Source: Candidatus Kerfeldbacteria bacterium (GTDB lineage: Bacteria; Patescibacteriota; Patescibacteriia; Veblenbacterales; UBA10138). From it: a stretch of DNA of 23,756 nucleotides. The DNA lies in the NCBI GenBank assembly GCA_016234305.1, contig JACRFM010000051.1, positions 1 to 23,756 on the forward strand, in the 5' to 3' direction. Shown here piece by piece: positions 6,796-14,444 of the stretch. Below the pieces are notes generated by a model. It was not told where the DNA came from, did no database searches, and saw only the letters and a program-made list of their open reading frames with translations. Positions within the stretch are counted from its first letter, which is position 1; the number at the start of each line of letters is the position of its first letter. The position numbers were made by a program, and so were the translations under genes.

Positions 6796-6866
6796 TAATT
6801 TTAAATTTGAAATTTATAATTTTTAATCAATTTTAAATTATTTAAGTGAGTCATTACTCTTGATCT

Positions 6867-6959
6867 ATGTAGCGGATTTTTATTAGTGAGACAGTTAATA
6901 AAATCGGTGAGGAGGTTTTGCTTCGCGGCTTTGGTGAACGCGCGGCGGAATTTAGGCAA
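6867..6959 (+). pseudogene. Decayed copy of the aspS 5' end
   Basis: From an ATG at 6867 the sequence follows the first 92 bases of aspS (7528-7619) at roughly 90 percent identity. It includes ATTAGTGAGACAGTTAATAA unchanged and the later GAACGCGCGGCGGAATTT. It has a stop as codon 2 (TAG), several substitutions and one extra base in the GGCTTTGGTGAAC stretch, so it cannot be read. The homology stops abruptly at 6959, next to the -35 box of the toxin-antitoxin promoter. It appears to be the left remnant of aspS left behind when the toxin-antitoxin segment arrived. Confidence 0.85.
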
Positions 6960-6960
6960 C

Positions 6961-7001
6961 TTGACTGTTTAAGTACTATATTATAATATGATAATGTAGT
7001 A
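6961..7001 (+). promoter_or_regulatory. Promoter and operator of the toxin-antitoxin pair
   Basis: TTGACT (6961-6966) and an overlapping TATAAT/TAATAT -10 region (6982-6989) form a promoter. Over the -10 lies an inverted repeat, TACTATATTAT (6974-6984) and ATAATGTAGTA (6991-7001), with one mismatch. This is the usual place for autorepression by an RHH antitoxin. Confidence 0.6.
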
Positions 7002-7024
7002 TTAGTAATTAATGTTTAAAACCT

Positions 7025-7249
7025 ATGAGTACAGTGTCCGTGCCCTTGCCACCCAAACTAGAGGAAGCCGTCAGTCATCTGGTGAGAGTGGGTTATGGGG
7101 CCAATAAAGCGGATATCATCCGTAAGGCTATTATTCGGTTAACTGAAGAGGAGGCCGTATTTGCGGTTTTGCGCGCCCAACAAGAGATACGTGAGGGCAA
7201 GGGTGTGCGCGGTGATTTAAGGAAAATCTTGACCAAAATGGAGGTATGA
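7025..7249 (+). CDS. Type II antitoxin, ribbon-helix-helix (ParD/CopG-like)
   Basis: A 74-residue protein. The N-terminus MSTVSVPLPPKLEEAVSHLV is the beta strand and first helix of a ribbon-helix-helix DNA-binding domain, and GYGANKADIIRKAIIRLTEE is the second helix region. The C-terminal part (about 43-74), charged and helical, would wrap around the toxin. As an RHH dimer it should bind the dyad at 6974-7001 and repress its own operon, more strongly with toxin bound. The stop overlaps the toxin start by four bases (ATGA), and GGAGGT just before it serves the toxin. Confidence 0.8.
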   Translation: MSTVSVPLPPKLEEAVSHLVRVGYGANKADIIRKAIIRLTEEEAVFAVLRAQQEIREGKGVRGDLRKILTKMEV

Positions 7250-7509
7250 TTAAATTAATCTTTGCTCCGGTTTTTCTTAGGCAGCTTAAATCGTTGCCGT
7301 GGGAAATAAAGGAGGAAACTATAGAAAAGATAGAATTGTTCAAGAACAAACGTAACCATAAAATGTTGAAAGTGCATAAATTAAAAGGAAAATTTAGAGG
7401 CGTTTTCAGTTTTTCAGTTAATTATCGGATACGAGTTATTTTTCAATATAATTCTGAAAACGAGGCAGCTTTATTATCTATTGGCGACCATGATGTTTAT
7501 CGGGATTAA
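7246..7509 (+). CDS. Type II toxin, RelE/ParE superfamily
   Basis: This 87-residue protein has the compact RelE/ParE pattern: N-terminal strand LIFAPVFLRQLKSLP, a helical pair (WEIKEETIEKIELFKNK), then the strands LKVHKLKGKFRGVFSFSV, NYRIRVIFQY and the closing SIGDHDVYRD. The last block, with G-D-H-D-x-Y, is typical of RelE-type mRNA interferases and their YoeB/ParE relatives. I cannot tell ribosome-dependent RNase from gyrase poison activity, although the KLKG...FSFSVNYRIRV pattern is RelE-like. Translation is coupled to the antitoxin (ATGA overlap). The gene ends 18 bases before the intact aspS start. Confidence 0.85.
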   Translation: MIKLIFAPVFLRQLKSLPWEIKEETIEKIELFKNKRNHKMLKVHKLKGKFRGVFSFSVNYRIRVIFQYNSENEAALLSIGDHDVYRD

Positions 7510-7527
7510 TGCCAATTAGTTATATTT

Positions 7528-8952
7528 ATGAACAGAGTTTTTATTAGTGAGACAGTTAATAAAATTGGTGAGGAGGTAATGCTTTGCGGCTTCGTGAACG
7601 CGCGGCGGAATTTAGGCAAAATGATATTTATTGATTTGCGGGACAAGTCAGGCTTAGTGCAGGTGGTAATAGCGCCGAATCTGGACGAGGCGTCGCTGCA
7701 AGCGGCGCGGGAAATACGTCCTGAATATGTGGTGGAAATTGTGGGTCAGGTGCAAGCGCGCGAGGCGGGCCGGGAAAATGAAAAACTCACGACTGGCAAA
7801 GTGGAGATTATGGCCAGCAAAGTCGGCATTATTAACAGCGCCAAAACGCCGCCGTTTGAAATTGATAATGAAGAACGTCAGGCCAGCGAAGAATTGCGTT
7901 TAAAATATCGTTATCTTGATTTGCGTCACGAACGGATGGCGCGTAATCTTAAAATTCGTTCCGAAGTTATTCGTTACGTGGTGGATTATTTGACAGATAA
8001 TAATTTTATTTACATCCAAACGCCGATGTTGTCTAAATCCACGCCCGAGGGGGCGCGGGATTATCTGGTGCCGTCGCGGGTGCACCCAGGAAAGTTTTTT
8101 GCTTTGCCGCAATCACCGCAGCAGTATAAACAGCTGCTAATGGTGGCCGGGGTGGAGCGTTATTTTCAGATTGCGCCTTGTTTTCGGGATGAGGACGCCC
8201 GCGCCGACCGCAGTCCGGGTGAATTTTATCAAATTGATATAGAAATGTCGTTTGTGGAGCAGGACGAGATATTGCAATTGGTGGAAGATATGTTTACCTC
8301 CATGATAAAGAAATTATTACCGGCGAAACATTTTACTTATTCGCCCTGGCCGCGTCTTAACTATAGCGAGGTGATGGCCAAGTACGGCACGGATAAGCCG
8401 GATTTGAGAAAAAACCAAGCTGATGCCGGCGAATTGGCCTTTACCTGGATAGTTGATTTCCCCTTGTTTAATAAACAGACGGCTGAAGATTTTTTCCACG
8501 GTTCTGGTAAAAGCCAGTGGGCGCCTTCCCACCACATGTTCACTCGCCCCAAAGAAGAAGATTTGCCGCTGCTTGAGACTGACCCGGGTAAGGTACGGTC
8601 TTATCAGCATGATTTGGTTTTAAATGGCTTGGAAGTCGGCGGGGGCAGTCTGCGTATTCACGACGCGGCCGTGCAGGAAAAAATTTGGGACTTGATCGGT
8701 TTTTCCGCTGCCCAAAAACAGCAGTTCAGTCATTTGATGGAGGCTTTTAGTTATGGCGTGCCGCCGCACGGCGGCATAGCGCCGGGGCTTGACCGGCTGG
8801 TCTCAATTTTGTGCGGTGAGAAAAATATTAGGGAAGTGATTGCTTTTCCTTTGACCGGCGATGTGCGCGACCCTTTAATGAATGCGCCGGCGGAAGTTAG
8901 TAAGGAGCAATTGGAAGAGTTGGGGATAAAAATAATTCATGAATCAGACTAA
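7528..8952 (+). CDS. aspS: Aspartyl-tRNA synthetase, bacterial type without the GAD insertion domain
   Basis: A class IIb synthetase of 474 residues that charges tRNA-Asp. The OB-fold covers about 1-105. The catalytic domain has SPEGARDYLVPSR-like STPEGARDYLVPSR (171-184), ALPQSPQQYKQLLM (192-205), motif 2 CFRDEDARADRSPGEFYQID (218-237) and motif 3 GGIAPGLDRLVSILCG (415-430). The C-terminus, DPLMNAPAEVSKEQLEELGI, is bacterial. Typical bacterial AspRS is about 590 residues because a GAD domain of over 100 residues separates TDKPDLR from the VDFPLF strand. Here these lie at 288-294 and 308-314 with only about a dozen residues between, so the GAD domain is absent. The gene has no Shine-Dalgarno sequence. 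The segment upstream is the toxin gene, so its original promoter was probably displaced. Confidence 0.93.
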   Translation: MNRVFISETVNKIGEEVMLCGFVNARRNLGKMIFIDLRDKSGLVQVVIAPNLDEASLQAAREIRPEYVVEIVGQVQAREAGRENEKLTTGKVEIMASKVGIINSAKTPPFEIDNEERQASEELRLKYRYLDLRHERMARNLKIRSEVIRYVVDYLTDNNFIYIQTPMLSKSTPEGARDYLVPSRVHPGKFFALPQSPQQYKQLLMVAGVERYFQIAPCFRDEDARADRSPGEFYQIDIEMSFVEQDEILQLVEDMFTSMIKKLLPAKHFTYSPWPRLNYSEVMAKYGTDKPDLRKNQADAGELAFTWIVDFPLFNKQTAEDFFHGSGKSQWAPSHHMFTRPKEEDLPLLETDPGKVRSYQHDLVLNGLEVGGGSLRIHDAAVQEKIWDLIGFSAAQKQQFSHLMEAFSYGVPPHGGIAPGLDRLVSILCGEKNIREVIAFPLTGDVRDPLMNAPAEVSKEQLEELGIKIIHESD

Positions 8953-9003
8953 GTTTTGTTAGAGTATAAGGCAAAATTTAAAAATCAAAACCATTCTTTA
9001 TTC

Positions 9004-9139
9004 TGTCATCGCGAGCGACTGTTAAGAAGCGTGGCGACCTCCAGAGATTACCACGAGCCGATAATTATCGGCTCTCGTAATGACACTTCGTGTCAGATTG
9101 CCACGTCAGCCGATGGACATCAGCTTCCTCGCAATGACA
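9004..9139. repeat. Palindromic intergenic repeat with TGTCAT...ATGACA ends
   Basis: TGTCATCGCGAG (9004-9015) pairs with CTCGCAATGACA (9128-9139), giving a 136-bp hairpin-like element. Inside are a perfect 20-bp palindrome GAGCCGATAATTATCGGCTC (9055-9074) and a TGACACTTCGTGTCA hairpin (9081-9095). An apparent open frame across it (8956-9171) is a by-product of the repeat. The 236 bases between aspS and the HD gene hold nothing else. Confidence 0.8.
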
Positions 9140-9188
9140 ACCAACACTTCATTTTACATTTTGATATTTAAACTTTGAATTTCTTATT

Positions 9189-9851
9189 ATGCTTACTTTT
9201 GAAGACGTAACCAATAATCCGCAAATTCGCGAGTATATTCGCCGCACCGAACAATATATGAAATCCATCGGTTATACTGACCACGGGTTTACTCATGTGG
9301 AAATTGCGGCCCGTCGCGCCCAGGAGTTGGCTGTGATGGCTGGCATGTCAAAGCGCGAACAGGAACTCGCGGCCATGACGGGTTATTGTCATGATATGGG
9401 TAATTTTTTGGGTCGCACCCAGCACCATTATTGGGCAGCCTTACTTTTTTCACAGGTTTTTCAAGAGCAGCTTCCGCCGATAGAATTAGCGGCGGCCATG
9501 CAGGCGATAGCGGCTCACGACAAAGAAGATGTGGATGTGCCTAGTAAGCTAACGGCTTGTTTGGTGATTGCGGATAAATCCGATGTGCGCAGTTCACGAG
9601 TATTTGATAAAAGCTCGGCCAACTTATTGCTGGATATTCACGACCGGGTTAATAACGCGGTCATTGAAAATAAATTGCAGCTCGATGCCAAAAAGAAAAT
9701 CATCACCTTAAAATTGAAGATTAATACCAGTCAAGCGCCGGTGATGGAATATTTTGAGATTTTCAGCGAACGCATGACTTATTGCCGCCACTCGGCCAAA
9801 ACCCTGGGCTGTAAATTTGAATTGGTAATTAATGATTTTAGACTGCTTTAA
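9189..9851 (+). CDS. HD superfamily phosphohydrolase
   Basis: A 220-residue protein with a complete HD metal site: H36 (in DHGFTHVE), H68-D69 (GYCHDMGN), H80, H110 (AIAAHDKED) and D129 (VIADKSDV). This is the arrangement of hydrolases that remove phosphate from nucleotides or cleave cyclic dinucleotides and ppGpp. The H-HD-H-H-D spacing fits two-metal members related to the YqeK/HD-GYP group, but no GYP motif is present and the substrate is unknown. The C-terminal 70 residues form a separate small region (KKKIITLKLKI, then EYFEIFSERMTYCRHSAKTLGCKFEL) which could bind a ligand. The gene is isolated between two repeat regions. No ribosome site is visible. Confidence 0.85.
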   Translation: MLTFEDVTNNPQIREYIRRTEQYMKSIGYTDHGFTHVEIAARRAQELAVMAGMSKREQELAAMTGYCHDMGNFLGRTQHHYWAALLFSQVFQEQLPPIELAAAMQAIAAHDKEDVDVPSKLTACLVIADKSDVRSSRVFDKSSANLLLDIHDRVNNAVIENKLQLDAKKKIITLKLKINTSQAPVMEYFEIFSERMTYCRHSAKTLGCKFELVINDFRLL

Positions 9852-9911
9852 TTTTAGTGTTAGGTTATACGTCAAAGATTAATACTGAGAGAAATATAGA
9901 TTTTAGAGAAT

Positions 9912-10140
9912 AATGTCAAATTTCAAAATCCAAATGTCAAATCAAATCCAAAATCTAAAATCCAAGTTTATTTATTTGTCATTTAGTCATTGATTTGATA
10001 TTTGGTTGCCTCGTGCAACCATCCCGATGGCCATCGGGATAAAAGCGAAGCTTTTACTTGTCATTGGGATTTCAACGATGGGTTATTATTTCCCGCCAAA
10101 GGCGGGTCCCCGCCGGCCGTCGGGCGGGCGCCTCGGGCTG
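9912..10140. repeat. Repeat-rich intergenic region with mini-palindromes
   Basis: The 333 bases between genes hold an AT-rich inverted repeat (CCAAATGTCAAATCAAATC near 9941 against GATTTGATATTTGG near 9994), a perfect 20-bp palindrome ATCCCGATGGCCATCGGGAT (10021-10040), a TAAAAGC/GCTTTTA hairpin (10040-10056), the 15-base hairpin CCCGCCAAAGGCGGG (10092-10106) and copy 2 of the GC-rich repeat (10108-10131). No coding sequence is seen. Confidence 0.7.
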
Positions 10141-10184
10141 AAGAAACTATGATTTAAGAATTAAGCTATTAGAGAATTTCCGCT

Positions 10185-10502
10185 ATGCGTTTATCTCCTT
10201 TGCAAAAATATATTTTAAAAGCTTGCTATACTACCTCCCTGCGTATTTTAAGCCGAGCCGGTTTTGCGCGCTTTTATGAAGTCCAAAAAGTTAAACCTAA
10301 AAAAGATGATAAGGTAAATATCATTACTAATAGTTTGGAAAGCCTGATTGATAAAGGTTTAATGATGGGCTATGGTGTGCGGACACCGCGCAAGTGGTAT
10401 ATTAAAGAGGTACGACTAACTCTCGCTGGCCGGAAAGTTGCCAAAAAATTATTAGGTGAGCAGCAGGTGCTGCCTTTTAAAACCAAGACCATTAAAGTTT
10501 AA
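10185..10502 (+). CDS. Winged-helix DNA-binding-like hypothetical protein
   Basis: This 105-residue basic protein begins with LSPLQKYILKACYTTS, a helix common at the start of winged-helix proteins. It continues with a Lys-rich segment (about 35-43), then NIITNSLESLIDKGLMMGYG, which reads as a recognition helix and turn, and KEVRLTLAGRKVAKKLLG, the usual wing plus final helix of MarR/PadR-like folds. The function is unknown. It probably binds nucleic acid. It is followed after four bases by a small membrane protein, so the two may be co-transcribed. No Shine-Dalgarno sequence is visible. Confidence 0.6.
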   Translation: MRLSPLQKYILKACYTTSLRILSRAGFARFYEVQKVKPKKDDKVNIITNSLESLIDKGLMMGYGVRTPRKWYIKEVRLTLAGRKVAKKLLGEQQVLPFKTKTIKV

Positions 10503-10506
10503 CTAT

Positions 10507-10809
10507 ATGCTGGAAGAAGTCATAAAATGGTTAACTACCATCGGCGCTGCGGCCGCTTCTTATATTACCCTGCCTAATGTTTGGTTTAATGTTGGTAATA
10601 AGGCTTTTCATTTGGATAAGGATTTGCCGCAATGGGCCCTGGGTCTCGTAATCCTGATTGTATTGTTGTTGGTTTTGAAGATTGTTACCAGCTTATTATT
10701 TAAAATAGCCCTGATAGTTGGTTTGGTGATTTTGCTGGTGATTTTACTCTCAGCCTTAAATGTACCGCTAGGGCAGTGGCTGGGCGGCTTTGGCGGTCTG
10801 ACTCTTTAA
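10507..10809 (+). CDS. Small membrane protein with two hydrophobic segments
   Basis: The start at 10507 (MLEEVIKWLTTIG) is preferred over an upstream ATG at 10456 that lies inside the preceding gene. From here the protein has 100 residues. It has a modestly hydrophobic N-terminus (about 7-25), a soluble stretch with NVGNKAFHLDKDLPQ, then two long hydrophobic segments at about 43-58 (ALGLVILIVLLLVLKI) and 63-84 (LLFKIALIVGLVILLVILL), and a Gly-rich end. It is an inner-membrane protein of unknown role. It begins four bases after the winged-helix gene and ends 26 bases before the YbaK-type gene. Confidence 0.6.
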   Translation: MLEEVIKWLTTIGAAAASYITLPNVWFNVGNKAFHLDKDLPQWALGLVILIVLLLVLKIVTSLLFKIALIVGLVILLVILLSALNVPLGQWLGGFGGLTL

Positions 10810-10835
10810 GAAAATTATTATTAATTGTTTATTTT

Positions 10836-11336
10836 ATGAAAATACCCGCGAAAGTTACTAATTATTTAGCCAAACATAATATTAAATATGACGTGGTGGA
10901 GCATAAAACCGTTTATACGGCTTACGATTTGGCTCAGACCTTGAAACGGAAACTTAGCGAAGTGGTTAAAACTTTAGTGGTTAAAGTAGATAAGGGGCAT
11001 GCTTTGGTGGTTTTACCGGCTTCGCACCAGGTTGATTTTAAAGCTTTAAAAAAAGCCCTGGGCGCCAAGTTGGTGGATATAGACAAGGAAAATGTTATGA
11101 CCAAGCTATTTAAAATTAAACCGGGCGCGGTTAGCCCTTTTCATGGCCCGCTTCATAAATTACCCGTTTATGTTGATAAGGCCATACCTAAATTACAAAA
11201 AGTGGTGGTGCAGGCCGGCAGTTTTGAAAATTCTTTGCATCTTAAAACTAAAGATTTGTTAAAGGTACTGGAAGGTAAGTTGGCCAAGTTTGCCGTGGCT
11301 AAGAAGTTGCCTAAAATTAGTAAGGGGAAAAAATAA
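10836..11336 (+). CDS. YbaK/ProX-type aminoacyl-tRNA deacylase domain protein
   Basis: From the ATG at 10836 (MKIPAKVTNYLAKHNIKYD) the protein has 166 residues; a longer frame from 10776 would overlap the previous gene and is not supported. The fold marks are those of the YbaK/aa-tRNA editing family: the opening helix and IKYDVVEHKTVYTAYDLAQ, then EVVKTLVVKVDKGHALVVLP with the conserved Lys and strand, then a helix DFKALKKALGAKLVDID. The later AVSPFHGP block replaces the usual G-x-x-x-P-x-G/S-P loop. Such proteins remove mischarged amino acids from tRNA (Ala or Cys from tRNA-Pro and others). The specificity cannot be told here. The C-terminus is Lys-rich. Confidence 0.8.
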   Translation: MKIPAKVTNYLAKHNIKYDVVEHKTVYTAYDLAQTLKRKLSEVVKTLVVKVDKGHALVVLPASHQVDFKALKKALGAKLVDIDKENVMTKLFKIKPGAVSPFHGPLHKLPVYVDKAIPKLQKVVVQAGSFENSLHLKTKDLLKVLEGKLAKFAVAKKLPKISKGKK

Positions 11337-11413
11337 TTAGAGTTAGGAATTAAGAAGTATGAATCAAGCATAGATTTGTAATTAATAATTCTTTATTTGT
11401 GGTTATATAAACT

Positions 11414-12118
11414 GTGTACGAAATTAAATTGGAAAAATTTCAAGGCCCGTTAAGTCTCCTCTTGCAGTTAATTGAGCAAGAGGAGCTTGATATTACCGAA
11501 GTATCGCTGGGGCGGGTGGCAGATGAATTTTTAAAACATTTGCATGAGGTGGAGGAGCTTAACCCGGAGGAGGTGGCTGATTTTTTGGTGGTGGCCAGTA
11601 AGTTGCTATTAATAAAATCACGTTTGTTGTTGCCTACGCTGGATTTAGGCGGACAAGAAGAAACAGCTGAACTGGAATATCAGCTTAAATTGTATCGTGA
11701 GTATTTGGAAGCCAGTCGCCAGCTTGATGCGTTGTGGCGCCGCCGGCAAGTGTCTTATCTGAGACCCAAACCGTTGTGGTTGTCTAATTTTGGTAAATTT
11801 ATGCCGCCGCGCGGGTTTAGTGCGGCTGTTTTGGAACAAACCCTGCGGTCACTTTTATACAGACTTAGTCCGCTAGTTCGATTACCGGAAATTGCCCTGC
11901 AAAAAGCCGTTTCTATTCAGGATAAGATAGACCATTTAAAAAAATTGATCGTCCAACATATTACTGTAAATTGGCAGACGATTGTGGCCGGGGCTAAAGA
12001 TAAAACTGAAATTATTGTGTCGTTCTTGGCTTTACTGGAACTGGTTAAGCAGCGTCAGCTTAAAGTAGAACAGCCGGGCTTGTTTGGTGATATTAAAATT
12101 TCTAAGTCTCATTCTTAA
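11414..12118 (+). CDS. scpA: Segregation and condensation protein A
   Basis: This 234-residue kleisin subunit of the bacterial SMC-ScpAB condensin bridges the SMC heads and binds ScpB. The N-terminal block YEIKLEKFQGPLSLLLQLIEQEELDI is the ScpA signature, followed by a helical domain (VADFLVVASKLLLIKSRLLLP, about 55-75) and an acidic linker. The C-terminal winged helix (about 170-225) ends in VSFLALLELVKQRQLKVEQ, which binds the SMC cap. The start codon is GTG at 11414, placing the conserved Tyr-Glu-Ile at the start. A TATATA box lies only a few bases upstream, so the transcript may be leaderless. scpB follows 14 bases after the stop. Confidence 0.92.
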   Translation: MYEIKLEKFQGPLSLLLQLIEQEELDITEVSLGRVADEFLKHLHEVEELNPEEVADFLVVASKLLLIKSRLLLPTLDLGGQEETAELEYQLKLYREYLEASRQLDALWRRRQVSYLRPKPLWLSNFGKFMPPRGFSAAVLEQTLRSLLYRLSPLVRLPEIALQKAVSIQDKIDHLKKLIVQHITVNWQTIVAGAKDKTEIIVSFLALLELVKQRQLKVEQPGLFGDIKISKSHS

Positions 12119-12132
12119 ATTTTGTTTAGTCT

Positions 12133-12705
12133 ATGGCTTGGTCAGAAAAAAATACCTTACCTTTGTCAGCGGAGCTGGAGAGTTTATTATTGGCAGTATC
12201 TAAGCCGGTGGCTTACAAGCGCCTGGCTGAAGTTTTGGCTATCAATCCGGCCGAGGTTGAGTCTGCCTTGCAAAACTTGCAACAAACCTATAAACAAAAT
12301 CACAGTGGTTTTAGTTTAATTTTAAATCATCAGGAAGCGGCTTTGGTAACAAACCCCGAACTGTCTCAGTTGGTGGAAAAATTTGTTACCCAAGAAGAGC
12401 AAGGTGAATTAACCAAGCCGCAACTTGAAGCCTTAACCGTGATTGCTTATCGCGGGCCAATAACTAAATTGGAATTGGAACAAATCAGAGGCGTTAATTG
12501 CAGTTTGATTTTACGCAATTTACAAATTCGGGGATTGGTGGAAGAACTGGGCGAGGGCACGATTAATCCCCGCTACCAACTGACTACCGATTGTTTGCGG
12601 TTTTTAGGTATCAACACTGTCCGCGAATTGCCTAATTATGAAACTTTATCGAGCCATGAAATTATTCAGCAAGCCATTAAACAAACTCAAAATCCCACGA
12701 ACTAG
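12133..12705 (+). CDS. scpB: Segregation and condensation protein B
   Basis: A 190-residue partner of ScpA in the SMC complex, needed for chromosome condensation and segregation. It consists of two winged-helix domains: the first (about 8-85) starts with LSAELESLLLAVSKPVAYKRLAEVLAI, and the second (about 95-165) has the strongly conserved LTKPQLEALTVIAYRGPITKLELEQIRGV region, then LQIRGLVEELG and YQLTTDCLRFLGI. The scpA-scpB order is the usual one. Its 3' end overlaps the following peptidase gene by about 68 bases if the upstream peptidase start is used. Confidence 0.93.
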   Translation: MAWSEKNTLPLSAELESLLLAVSKPVAYKRLAEVLAINPAEVESALQNLQQTYKQNHSGFSLILNHQEAALVTNPELSQLVEKFVTQEEQGELTKPQLEALTVIAYRGPITKLELEQIRGVNCSLILRNLQIRGLVEELGEGTINPRYQLTTDCLRFLGINTVRELPNYETLSSHEIIQQAIKQTQNPTN

Positions 12706-13624
12706 TCTGGTTAGTGGCGGTTGTTTAGCGGTGGTTTTTTTATTAGTACCGTTTGGACTGGGTAAATTAACAGTCAATGAACAAGGCTTGGCGCCTTATT
12801 TGTCTACTTTAACTGAAGTAAAGTATTCAAATTGGTTTGAAGTAACCTCGCTTGATGGTTTGGCCTTGCGCAGCCGGTCGGCGGTGGTGGTTAGTCTGCC
12901 GTCGGGCCGAATTTTGGGTGCCAAGGAACCGCGCCGAATTTTGCCACTGGCCAGTTTAACCAAATTAATGACTGTTAAATTAGTCTTAGACCAGGGCTTA
13001 AATCCGGAAAATATTATTTTGGCCGAGCCGATATCACTGGGTAACCGGCTGGCACCTTATCTAAGCGAAGATGATGCCGTTAGCCAGATAGGTTTGCGGC
13101 GTCCGGAAAGTTTTAGGGAAGTAGATTTGCTCGCCGCCACTTTAGTGGCTTCGGCTAATGATGCCGTTTTGGCTCTGGCGGGTGGAGTGAAATTAACCGG
13201 CCACGATTTTATTCAGGCCGTTAATCAGGAAACTGGTAAATTGGGTTTAGCTGATACCAGAATACTTGAACCTACCGGACTTAATCCAGCCAACCTCGGT
13301 ACCGCTATTGAAGTAGCCGGCTTAGCTAGGGCGGTTTGGCAGGATAATTTAGCTAGAAAATTATCTGATTTAGGGGCAGTTACTATTAAGAGTCAGCCCG
13401 GTACAGTTTATAATTTAACAAATACCAATGAGTTGTTTAGACAAACTACCGATTTTAAAATTTTGGCCAGTAAGACCGGCCATTTAAATGAGGTTGGTTA
13501 CAATTTAGCTCAAATTATTAAGCTACGGTCAGGCGGAACCTATTTAATGGTTCTATTGGGCGCTGCTTCTCCGGCCGACAGGAGTCATGACGCCAAAATT
13601 TTAGCTGACTGGCTTTCCTTATAA
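12638..13624 (+). CDS. D-alanyl-D-alanine carboxypeptidase/endopeptidase, family S11
   Basis: A membrane-anchored or secreted serine peptidase acting on peptidoglycan stem peptides. All three penicillin-binding motifs are present: SLTK (S106 nucleophile, K109), SAN (172-174) and KTG (279-281). A basic start with a hydrophobic segment (about 24-44, LVSGGCLAVVFLLVPFGLG) acts as signal anchor, leaving the catalytic part outside. The total of 328 residues is short for a PBP5-type enzyme with a C-terminal domain and closer to PBP7/PbpG-like proteins. The start is uncertain: ATG at 12638 or 12656, both inside scpB and both without a ribosome site. Either keeps the signal segment. Translation is probably coupled to scpB. 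Confidence 0.85.
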   Translation: MKLYRAMKLFSKPLNKLKIPRTSLVSGGCLAVVFLLVPFGLGKLTVNEQGLAPYLSTLTEVKYSNWFEVTSLDGLALRSRSAVVVSLPSGRILGAKEPRRILPLASLTKLMTVKLVLDQGLNPENIILAEPISLGNRLAPYLSEDDAVSQIGLRRPESFREVDLLAATLVASANDAVLALAGGVKLTGHDFIQAVNQETGKLGLADTRILEPTGLNPANLGTAIEVAGLARAVWQDNLARKLSDLGAVTIKSQPGTVYNLTNTNELFRQTTDFKILASKTGHLNEVGYNLAQIIKLRSGGTYLMVLLGAASPADRSHDAKILADWLSL

Positions 13625-13647
13625 AGCTGAGTTATTATTAAAATTGT

Positions 13648-14430
13648 ATGAAGATGACGAAGCCAAGCAATTTGCTGATAGCTAACTGGAAAATGAGCCT
13701 GTCTGTTAAGCAGACCCTTGCCTTAACCAAGGCTTTACTTAAAGGTGTGAGTAATTTAGGCAAGTTTTTAGATTTTAGTTTAGTCCTTTGTCCGACTTTC
13801 CCGGCCTTGTCGGCAGTGGGCACGCTATTAAAAAAACCGGCCAATATTTATTTGGGCGCCCAGGATGTTTTTTGGAAAGGACATGGGCCTTATACCGGTG
13901 AAGTATCAGCCGAGATTTTAAGCGAACTTGGGGTTAAGTATGTTATTGTCGGTCATTCGGAAAGGCGCCAGTATTTAAAAGAGACCGATGATATGATCCG
14001 GCATAAAGTTATGGCCGCCCTGCAGTATAATTTGACGCCGGTATTATGCTTAGGAGAAACTTATGCGCAGCGTCAGGCCGGACAACGTGATGCTGTTTTG
14101 CATCAGCAGTTAAGTCGTGATTTAGCCGGTTTTAGCCTGACTGGCCAGCAGAATTTAGTAATAGCTTATGAGCCGGTTTGGGCGATTGGTTCGGGCAAGG
14201 CGGTTAGTCAGAGTGATATGCTGCAAGCGGCTGAAGTTATAGAACAAGGCTTGAGGCAGATGTGGCCAAGTGAAACAGTTAGCCGCCAAGTCCGGATTAT
14301 TTATGGCGGCAGCGTGGATGACACTAATATTAAAACTTGCCTTAACCAAGGTAGGTTAAATGGCGCGTTGGTGGGCGGAGCCAGTCTTCAGGCCGCCGGT
14401 TTTATTAAATTGTTGCGTCAAGTGGCCTAA
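13648..14430 (+). CDS. tpiA: Triosephosphate isomerase
   Basis: This glycolytic enzyme interconverts dihydroxyacetone phosphate and glyceraldehyde 3-phosphate in the cytosol. It has 260 residues, close to the usual 250. Catalytic residues are all visible: N13 and K15 in ANWKM, H103 in VGHSERR, and E175 in the AYEPVWAIGSG signature that begins the mobile loop. The phosphate-binding IYGGSV and GALVGGASL blocks are near 230-250. The TIM barrel is complete. The gene lies 23 bases after the peptidase gene and 14 bases before the TPR gene, so it is part of a run of closely spaced plus-strand genes. No Shine-Dalgarno sequence is evident. Confidence 0.95.
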   Translation: MKMTKPSNLLIANWKMSLSVKQTLALTKALLKGVSNLGKFLDFSLVLCPTFPALSAVGTLLKKPANIYLGAQDVFWKGHGPYTGEVSAEILSELGVKYVIVGHSERRQYLKETDDMIRHKVMAALQYNLTPVLCLGETYAQRQAGQRDAVLHQQLSRDLAGFSLTGQQNLVIAYEPVWAIGSGKAVSQSDMLQAAEVIEQGLRQMWPSETVSRQVRIIYGGSVDDTNIKTCLNQGRLNGALVGGASLQAAGFIKLLRQVA

Positions 14431-14444
14431 GTTGATTTCATTTT

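Noticed and set aside
8956..9171. Open frame of 71 codons after aspS
   Set aside because: It runs through the palindromic repeat at 9004-9139 and reads as the familiar translation of such repeats (CHRE...RNDN). No start signal.
12122..12319. 65-codon open frame overlapping scpB
   Set aside because: It is a shifted-frame shadow of the strongly supported scpB gene.
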